From the NCBI GenBank assembly GCA_933207985.1, contig OW240921.1, positions 24,439,991-24,503,990 on the forward strand: 64,000 nt of DNA. Reading direction: 5' to 3'. Below the pieces are notes generated by a model. That model was not told where the DNA came from, searched no databases, and worked only from the letters and a program-made list of their open reading frames with translations. Positions 57,043 through 64,000 of this stretch are shown here, piece after piece. Source of the DNA: Pelobates cultripes. Taxonomy: Eukaryota; Chordata; Amphibia; Anura; Pelobatidae. How positions within the stretch are numbered: the first letter of the stretch is position 1; each line of letters opens with the position of its first letter. A program made the translations under genes and the position numbers.

Positions 57043-58196
57043 TCCTGACACTGGACTCAAAGTTAGACCTCAGTGCCACCTGCCATGGACACTATGAGCT
57101 AGGATATGTACACTGAGGGCCCATCTCCTTCACACTCACACCTGATCTTATCACCTAGCTTACCGCAGCCTTAATGTTTATATGCCAGTCAAGTTGTTCC
57201 AGCATGCCAGTCGATGCTCTTACCGGTATAATGTAATGAATCGTATGTCCTGTTGTGAGAATGTTTTGCCTCTTAGTTAACAAGCCAGAATGACCCAGAC
57301 ATGGAGGTTGTCTAATTTCTAGCTCACAAGGCACACATTAATATAACACCAATGTAAAATCTGCCGTACCCTCATGAATGACACCCAGCGGCCACTAAGC
57401 TACAGCATTAATAATTATAGTTTAGCAAATTACGAGACTTCTTCCTTGACAGTGTTATTGTCAGCCTACTCAATATGTTTAAATTGTGTTAACTGTCATC
57501 TTATTATCTGACAAAACTTGAATCTGCTTGTTTATTACTCTTAAAAAATATGCGTTTATTTTTCTTATTTGCCGCAGGACTATGACTCCTGAAATGCTCG
57601 TAACTATTGTTGTGTCGCATAGCCTGTATGAAAATAACCGACAATTGAATAGCTACTATGCCCCAGCTTAAATAACGGCCAGTAACGTGTATTTATACCT
57701 CTCAATGTGTGCATTGTAGAGAGGGGCAGTGTTTTACTTTGCTTCACTTTACTTTACGTTACTTTGTCATTCTTCACCTGGCACACTACACTCGGGCCAC
57801 ACATCTGTTCCCCCAAACGCACCCAGCTTGGTCTTAAGCATGATTAGTTAGGCATGTAGTAATAAACTACTGCCCTGCCACATTTATAACACACAAGCAT
57901 TGCTTCTCCTGACATATAACTGTTATAATCCACTAAATGTTTTGCTTATGGTTATCTACTTTATTATAAATACGCTACTCTTGTTAGTAATCTTATTGAA
58001 TGCTTAAATAATATAAAATGAGGCAGTCCCTCATAACACCCAGCATCATTATCTTCATTTTATCTCACCGAATCTTACACGGACATATCAACTGTTTAGT
58101 TAAGCATGTTAAATATAAAAATTGTGCAAATTATCATGCCACTGTCTACCTTGTATGAAACTTGAAATACGCTGTTGTGGCGTTTGTTGATATATT

Positions 58197-59607
58197 TTTA
58201 TTTTTTTTGACATTCTTTATTTTTACGTTATAGAATCACAACATGTATATCCGTTACAATTTAACAGGTTACAACAAGTTAGCGGGACAGTTATGTGTAT
58301 AACAGCATTGAAGTAATTTCTGCATCCTACTGATAGGCTGTTTTCGTATTTATAGCTCCAACAAAGTAATAGGCATTCTTGTGAGTTGTGTCGTTAGTCT
58401 TGTAATGGGTTAGACCACATTGTGTTTGGGAGTGTATGGGGTTTGCGGTTAATCCGCGAGGTTCCAGCGTGCTGTCAAATAGCCTGTTCCAACCTCTCAG
58501 GGTTGTCCTTGTGGGGCAGGTGGGGTCATGTATCACTATGAAATTACCTGATCCACCTCATTTGTAGGTATAACTATAAAGGGAGTTTGGCTCAGTGAGA
58601 GATTACCTTTCTCTTACGTACTGGGTCTAGTGTTTCCTACGGCACCCTGGTGTGGTGGAGGTCAATGTCGGCGTTCATTGCGGTTCTTCTTTTCCCCAAG
58701 CATTGGACTAAGTGGTGTGCCTGTGTTACTAATACCAAGCTGGTGAATACAGTACTACGTCTCCAGTCGTGTTGTGTCAGCCTGCGCGTTCTGACCCTCG
58801 GAGGATACCGTAAGGAGCTCTTATTGAGGGTTCCAATCTGGTTAGTATCTGTGCTATGTGTGGGTTCAGGCCGTAGTGGGCCTGGTGGGGTTGTGTTCAG
58901 TCCGAGTTCATGTGGAGGCCCATTGTGCTGCCCCCTGAGCCGTATGACCACCCACTGTTCTCCCTGGGCAGATCTGTTTTGGGGTCTCTAGGGTTAGTTG
59001 TCCATGATTCGTCTTCGGATGTGGCTGGAGTGTGCGGTGTGTTCCTGTGGTGTCTTTTTATGTAGGCGCGTGGGGTCTGCGTTAGTCGTCGCGTCGTCAC
59101 CTTAGGTCATTGGTTTGTGTCACTCGTGTGGTGGACGTGTCCGTACCAGTCATGAGGGCGTAATACGTTCACCGCTAATCGTCTGGGTGGCCTTGTCTGG
59201 GTTGTTATAGTATGTCTTGGGTCCAGCCGGACGTGGTGTAAGTGGGGTTTTATCTGTCAACTGCGGCAGTCCTGGTTATTGTAAGACGTGGTCTGATCTG
59301 GGATCTTCTGGCTTGGGTTGTGGTGTCGTGCGTCTGAGGCGGAGGCGAGTCTGGGCCCCCAGTACCTCCGTCGCCCTCTTCCCTCCTCCCCTAGATGTGT
59401 CGGTCCGTATGTCGTTTTAGTAGTCCGCTCTCTCCCTTCCCCCCCCGGCATCCCGTAGTCCGCGGCCCCCCTTTTCGGTGCCAGCCTACTCACTGATTCC
59501 TCCCTGTGTGGAGACATAAGTTAGTATGGGTGCCTTCGGGGGTTGAGTCTCCCTGGGTCTTTTGCGGGTCTACGTGTCATGTAATAAGAGGGGTAGGGGG
59601 GAGGGTG
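58197..59607 (-). mobile_element. Retroposon 3
   Basis: Flanked by a perfect 15-bp duplication, GTTTGTTGATATATT (58182-58196 and 59608-59622). The minus-strand A tail is the T-rich run at 58197-58225, and the pyrimidine-rich head CCACCCTCCCCCCTACCCC is at 59607. The length is 1411 bp. Frames at 58637-58951 and 59257-59517 are open but unrecognised. No RT. Confidence 0.9.
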
Positions 59608-59673
59608 GTTTGTTGATATATTGTGACCATCTGCACATCAAAAATAAAGAATAAAAAAAAATAAAAAAAAATA

Positions 59674-60560
59674 AAAATTAAGAGAACAGGATTGAACTCC
59701 CTGCACCCTAAGCTCCTCGTAGCGAGTATACCACTGGCAGTGATGTATAAAGGAAAGATCCCTGCACAAGGTAAATAATGTAGATCAGCAGTGTAGAGAA
59801 AAAATAAATAAGCTGAACATAAATTTAACTAATACAACCAGAGTATGCATATGAGAGCTTGTGAGTATGTCCACTGGACACAAAATAGAGTAGGTAGTCG
59901 AGTGTCTCTGTAAGACAGGGTAGTGTGTCAACGAGCAGTTCTTCCATGCCCCATGTTGGTCATGTTGTGCCATCTCTTCCTGTTTCATGTATGGCAACAT
60001 CATTCGCCTCTCCCAGTCTTGAGCTCGGTTGTGGAGTAGTGGGTGCTCGGCTGTGTCTTGTGCGTTCTCAGCCCGGTAGAAGAGCAGCTGATCAAGACCT
60101 TGCTAGGGATTAGGCCAGTGGCGGCCCGGTGCCAATGAACCTCCCTCCAGGGTGTAGTGCTACCATGTGGGTTGCCATGTCACCTGGCTCGAGGATTTGG
60201 TAGATAAAACCCGGTAGCTGGTTACATGTGTTGCTGGTGCCAGGAGTTTACTCAGTCCCTTTGAGGCAGTGAGGGGTTTCCTCGGCGGGCGATGTGGCGG
60301 CGAGTCAGTGCTACGGCCATTTTAGATTTGGGGCATTGGCCTTGTTGAAGGCCGCTTCGGTACCCTCCAGTGGAGACTGGGCTATCCACCCCGGGCCAAA
60401 GGGCCAACTTCAGCTCGAGCACAGTGCTGTTCCCCTCTGACTCGGATTAAGGCTGTGAGCCTAGATTATCTGTGGAAAAGGGCAATTTCTGCAGGAGCCT
60501 CTCTCGCATACAACCGGTTAGCATGGTGTGCAGGCCCCCCCATTTCTCCCCCCGCCCCCA
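59674..60560 (-). other. 5' half of retroposon 1
   Basis: Holds the GC-rich head and the non-coding or ORF1-remnant part of retroposon 1. The frame at 59785-60003 has no recognisable domain. Confidence 0.55.
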
Positions 60561-60597
60561 CTTTGATATGTTTTACTGTTTTAAAACACTAATATTT

Positions 60598-62051
60598 TTA
60601 TTTAGTTTTTTAATTCTTTATTTTTTTGTGCATAAAAGTAAAAAACATACGTTTGCACTGCCACGACAGCTGGTGCAGACAGATTTGTAAACATATTATA
60701 ACATTGGCATGGCATCGATAACATAGCACATTTTTGTTTTTAAGAGTCAGATTGTGTAACAGGTCAATTGTTGGTCAAGCTTATACAGTTCGAGCTACTG
60801 CTAGTTTACACGTTTTTAAAGCAAGAGTTAGTCTAGTGGTGCTTTACAGTAGTATGTGACATGTAGTTTAACACAAAAATAGAGCAGGGTTAGTAAGCTA
60901 AGCCCCAATACATATGTTAAAACACAAATGAGGTACTAGAGATGTCAGTGCATTTTTGCTTGTTTAAACACTGAATATGTGTATGCAAATGAGAATGGTG
61001 TCAGGTGTTATCTATTAGTAAGCGGTAGAGTAACAGGTAGAAGTATCACACCAATGTCTGCCATTGCTCGGACTCGACGTCCCTTTTCACCCTACGCCCA
61101 CCTAGGCAGAACACTGTCCATGGACTGATGTGCCATTAACGTCCTGTTTATGCTCAGGTACTCATGGTTCGGTGTTCGCTCGACCCTCTGGCCCCCGTCC
61201 CCTCCAAGAGCCCATGTTGTTATCCTGCCGCGGGCAAGGACTCAGATGCCATAGTGCTTCTCTCTGGTTGGGTGTTTGTAGTGCCGCTTGGTGGTGCTGA
61301 ACCCTATGTTTTGTCTGCTGTGGGACCTCTGTTTCAGTAAGTGGTAGCGGCCTTTGTACCTCTTGGGGCTCGGCCAGCATCGGCTGGGTTGGTGATTCGC
61401 TTCTCCCACCACGCTGAGCCAGGAGCCATGTGCTGCTTCTGCCGTTTGTCTGCCAGGGGTGAGAAAGGGTTCGGAGGCTTGTTTGTGCGTTTGTTTTTCC
61501 TCTTTTGCTCCCTCCTTGCCTGGGCCTCTCTATCTCGCAGCTTTTGCCAGAAGCCGTTGAACAGCTTGTCGAGCCGCTCTTCCAATGTCGTGGGTGGGCC
61601 TCGTGGTGCAGCTTCGTAGCCCCCCGCCATCTTGGTTTCTGTGGTGAAGTTGGAGGTAGGCTGCCGGGGCAGATGAGTTACCAGGGACTTCAGTGTGCCT
61701 GGTGGCAGTGCCTGCTTGCTTGCGCCGGTATAACCCCCACGGGCTGAAAGGGGGGGGGGGAACGGGCGTCCCGATGGCATCGGTGCTGACTTGCATCGTC
61801 GCTCACTGGGAGATCTGCCGCTTCTCCCACGCGTTCAACCGCTGACAGGCCGCGTTTTGTATCCGGACTTAGGATGTTGCTCCGAGCAAGGAGAACCACC
61901 CAGGTGAGTCTCGAAATGTCACTGATGCTTTACTATCCTAGGATATCGATTTTAGTGAGTTTTGTCTTAATTCTGTCGCTTTTTGCTGGTTTCCTACTTG
62001 GAGCTCTTCCCCTGTGCGACCAGCTTGGTCGACGGCTAGGCCCCGCCCCCA
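60598..62051 (-). mobile_element. Retroposon 4
   Basis: Flanked by a perfect 17-bp duplication, TTAAAACACTAATATTT (60581-60597 and 62052-62068). The minus-strand head is GGGGGCGGGGCCTAGCC at 62050, and the T-rich tail starts at 60598 with ATTCTTTATTTTTTTG. The length is 1454 bp. No RT. Confidence 0.92.
61334..61780 (-). CDS. ORF1-like fragment of retroposon 4
   Basis: A 148-residue frame with LEERLDKLFNGFWQKLRDRE at about 69-88, similar to the retroposon 2 protein, followed by a very basic stretch (RREQKRKNKRTNK). The frame then stops. A second frame (61162-61380) may continue it after a frameshift. It is the N-terminal portion of an ORF1-like protein of unknown function. Confidence 0.5.
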   Translation of the reverse strand: MPSGRPFPPPLSARGGYTGASKQALPPGTLKSLVTHLPRQPTSNFTTETKMAGGYEAAPRGPPTTLEERLDKLFNGFWQKLRDREAQARREQKRKNKRTNKPPNPFSPLADKRQKQHMAPGSAWWEKRITNPADAGRAPRGTKAATTY

Positions 62052-62454
62052 TTAAAACACTAATATTTGTGTTCAGCGAAGTCTTCTGAGTAAAACAGTA
62101 ACCCCCATGTACAGGTTTTAGGGGGTCATTGAAAATTACAGGGTTAAATAGAGTGCTAGCAAATTAAATTCTCTGGATTTTCGGCCTGGGTTGTCAGGCA
62201 GGTCCCTCAAATTGCAATCAATAAAATTACTTAATTATGTAAAAATATTACATAAAATCCACACGTAGAATTTAAATATATATACATATTTATATATTTG
62301 AAGTCTACATGTATATTTATGAAATAATTTATGTAATTTTGTATATGGATGTATATCTATTTCATATAATTTTGATTTATTTATATATACATAGATGTAT
62401 ATATAATTTCATATAATTTTAATATATTAATATCAAAATACAGTTAGAATACAT

Positions 62455-62490
<36 letters not shown>

Positions 62491-62558
62491 TTTTTAAAAA
62501 ATGTAAAATTATTTTTAGGTTTTGTAATTTATTTTAATTTACTTATTTGTATTTTATG

Positions 62559-62620
<62 letters not shown>

Positions 62621-62926
62621 TACACGTATGCAATTTAATAAGTGTATTTTTAAGTATGACATATATATAATAATAAGACATATAGACATATTATATAGAT
62701 ATATATATATATATATATTATTTTTTTATTTTACACATGCAGGGAAATTGCCTGTCAGCACAGACAGTCCCCCTGCAGGCCAATACTTGGACACCTATTG
62801 CAGCCATGTGACCAGACTGGGAGCAACGCCGATCGCCGCCGGGGGAACGCTGGCGATCAGGTAAGTAAATAATACTGTTATGATGGTTCAGGACCACCAT
62901 CAGTCCTCAAGGGGATGTTTAAGGGG

Positions 62927-63682
62927 TTAAAAAAGCCATATACTAAGAACGGCTGTATCCTGCCATGTTTTATTTTATACGTCAGCTTAATGTAACAGAA
63001 TGCCAGAGCTAAATAAATGAATAACTACTGTAGATTGTTTTTGCATTTGCATGAACAATTCCCCGACCCATACGGATTTCTTCACCTGTGTGTCATTGTT
63101 GCTCTATGCATAGGTCCCAATACCGTGTCACATGAATCGGGATGCTGGTGGTGAGGGTTAGAGTAGTTGCTCTCCACACATAGCAACTACAAAATATGTG
63201 TTGCAGTTGCTATGGTAACTCCCTAGACTGTGCTTGCTATGGTGTATAGGATTGTTCAGACGCTGGTATGCTAGCAAGGAAGCCAGTGTGCCAGGAACTC
63301 CGTCCCATTTACCCGAGGATCCCTCGCAGAGTCTCACTCAGGAGCCGATGCGATCCCCCTTGGCAGCACGCCCATTATAACCACATCTATCTATGTCTCG
63401 GGGCTCAGTTATATTGTGCTCTCGGTGAGTACACTTCAGTAATTTCTATTGTCTCCATGACCTTATTTGCCTGCCCGACCTTGGCTTCCCCTAACTACAA
63501 GTTTGCTAATCCCTATTTGGTACTTCGCTTTTGGCTTACTACTGCCAGGGTCGCAAGGGGATGACAACAATGACAGTTGTCGTGGGACCGGCGGTCTGGG
63601 GGCACCCGGACTGCAGTGGTAATCCTCTGCTTGCCTGGGCCCCCGACCCTCCAATGTGCATATATCTATATCGAGTACCGAG

Positions 63683-63719
<37 letters not shown>
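62927..63719. other. No gene seen; (TA)n at 63687-63717
   Basis: Short frames only. 63450-63560 has a CTTGGCTTCC/TTTTGGCTTACT character reminiscent of gypsy LTRs, but no paired ends were found. Confidence 0.4.
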
Positions 63720-63720
<1 letters not shown>

Positions 63721-63843
63721 ACCACTAGAAATTTTGGGGCCCCTGATGCAGCTCAAGGTCTGCAATACTCTATAATTAATGCCAAAATACCAGAGTATTG
63801 CAGACCTTGAGCTGCATCAGGGGCCCCAAAATTTCTAGTGGTA
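63720..63843. repeat. Perfect 52-bp inverted repeat
   Basis: The arms 63720-63771 and 63792-63843 are exact reverse complements around a 20-bp AT-rich loop. The arm begins TACCACTAGAAATTTTGGGG and ends GTCTGCAATACTCT. A (TA)n tract abuts the left arm. Confidence 0.97.
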
Positions 63844-63893
63844 GCGCTTACTACTGCTATCTGGGTTCCTCCTGTCAAAACCTTAATAGAATA

Positions 63894-64000
63894 CCTGAGC
63901 CATACGTGGTGCCTGCAGAATTAGCCGAAATTCTACACGCTGTGACTAGACAAGTATTCAAGCTTACTCAAGCTGTACAAGAGTTACAGACACATGCCGC
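63894..64000 (+). pseudogene. Possible start of a gag-like coding region
   Basis: The plus-strand frame reads PEPYVVPAELAEILHAVTRQ, then a heptad-like FKLTQAVQELQ, and runs off the window end. This resembles the N-terminal helix of gypsy Gag proteins. There is no ATG close by, so it is only a hint. Confidence 0.25.

Larger units (their letters stand above)
56041..59673 (+). mobile_element. Retroposon 2, split by retroposon 3
   Basis: Flanked by AAAATTAAGAGAAC (about 56025-56038 and 59674-59687). It starts with a G-run (14 G including flanking bases) and GCCTGACAGCCAAGATGGCC, and ends AAATAAAGAATAAAAA... . After removal of the inner insert it is about 2.2 kb: one ORF and ~1.1 kb of 3' sequence. 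The head and A-tail are L1-like, but RT is absent. Confidence 0.88.
55641..60560 (-). mobile_element. Retroposon 1, split by retroposon 2
   Basis: It is bounded by a 9-bp duplication with one mismatch, CTCTGATAT (55632-55640) / CTTTGATAT (60561-60569). In minus orientation it has a GGGGGCGGGGGG head near 60560 and an AT-rich tail at 55641. Its own sequence is about 1.28 kb (60560-59689 and 56024-55641). No RT motifs are present. Confidence 0.7.
55341..62926. mobile_element. Large TTAA-type DNA element, split by nested retroposons
   Basis: The left arm (55341-55631) and right arm (60561-60597 joined to 62069-62926) carry the same sequence in inverted orientation: AATATTAGTGTTTCAAAACA, GTACATGGGGGTACTG and their counterparts. 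The right copy becomes continuous only when the retroposon 60598-62051 is removed. The right end, TTTAAGGGG followed by TTAA, is at 62926-62930. The left boundary is unclear. No transposase is visible. Long (TA)n and (TA)n(CA)n tracts fill 62280-62720. Confidence 0.6.

Overview
The window looks like non-coding, transposon-saturated vertebrate DNA, most consistent with an anuran amphibian. The evidence is a DIRS element of the type common in frogs, TTAA-flanked fold-back elements beginning AGGGACACTATAG, an abundant SINE/LINE tail ending in GGCGCTATATAAAT, hAT-type MITEs, Tx1/L1-like LINEs and a sushi-type Ty3/gypsy Gag. The taxon is inferred; no species was identified. I found no convincing host gene exon, rRNA or tRNA gene. 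The only protein-coding DNA I can support belongs to mobile elements.

Layout. 1-5770 is a ~30-bp satellite whose monomers carry the palindrome CTGTATACAG, with a 1926-bp higher-order repeat. It grades at its right edge into 65-bp and then ~115-bp repeats (5868-6715). 7402-7830 is a dispersed repeat with further copies at 31180 and 44108. 8094-13879 is a structurally complete DIRS-type tyrosine-recombinase retrotransposon on the minus strand: inverted terminal repeats, an internal complementary region, gag, RT/RNase H and recombinase, with a few inactivating lesions. 14008-14142 is a hAT MITE with an 8-bp target duplication. 14150-36690 is mostly unassigned sequence with SINE tails, fold-back elements, a degraded LINE at 25437-26975, a polypyrimidine tract at 28380-29260, an L2-like LINE fragment at 34001-34895 and a 100-N assembly gap. 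36690-39260 is a 35-bp AT-rich minisatellite interrupted by a fold-back MITE.

47359-48412 is a solo LTR with 5-bp duplications. 48884-53950 is a Tx1/L1-like element that has ORF1 but no reverse transcriptase. A hAT element (49753-53137) split its ORF1, and that hAT carries a TG-rich microsatellite into which a young gag-only LTR retrotransposon (50544-52964) inserted.

54588-62930 is a nest of insertions resolved by target-site duplications. A TTAA-type DNA element was split by a minus-strand retroposon (55641-60560). That was split by a plus-strand one (56041-59673), which was split by another minus-strand one (58197-59607). A fourth retroposon (60598-62051) sits in the right arm. All four are short and show no reverse transcriptase. 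The window ends with a perfect 52-bp inverted repeat (63720-63843) and a possible gag-like fragment.

The elements do not form a host pathway. What links them is trans-mobilisation: the RT-less LINE-like elements and the gag-only LTR element would need enzymes supplied from elsewhere in the genome.
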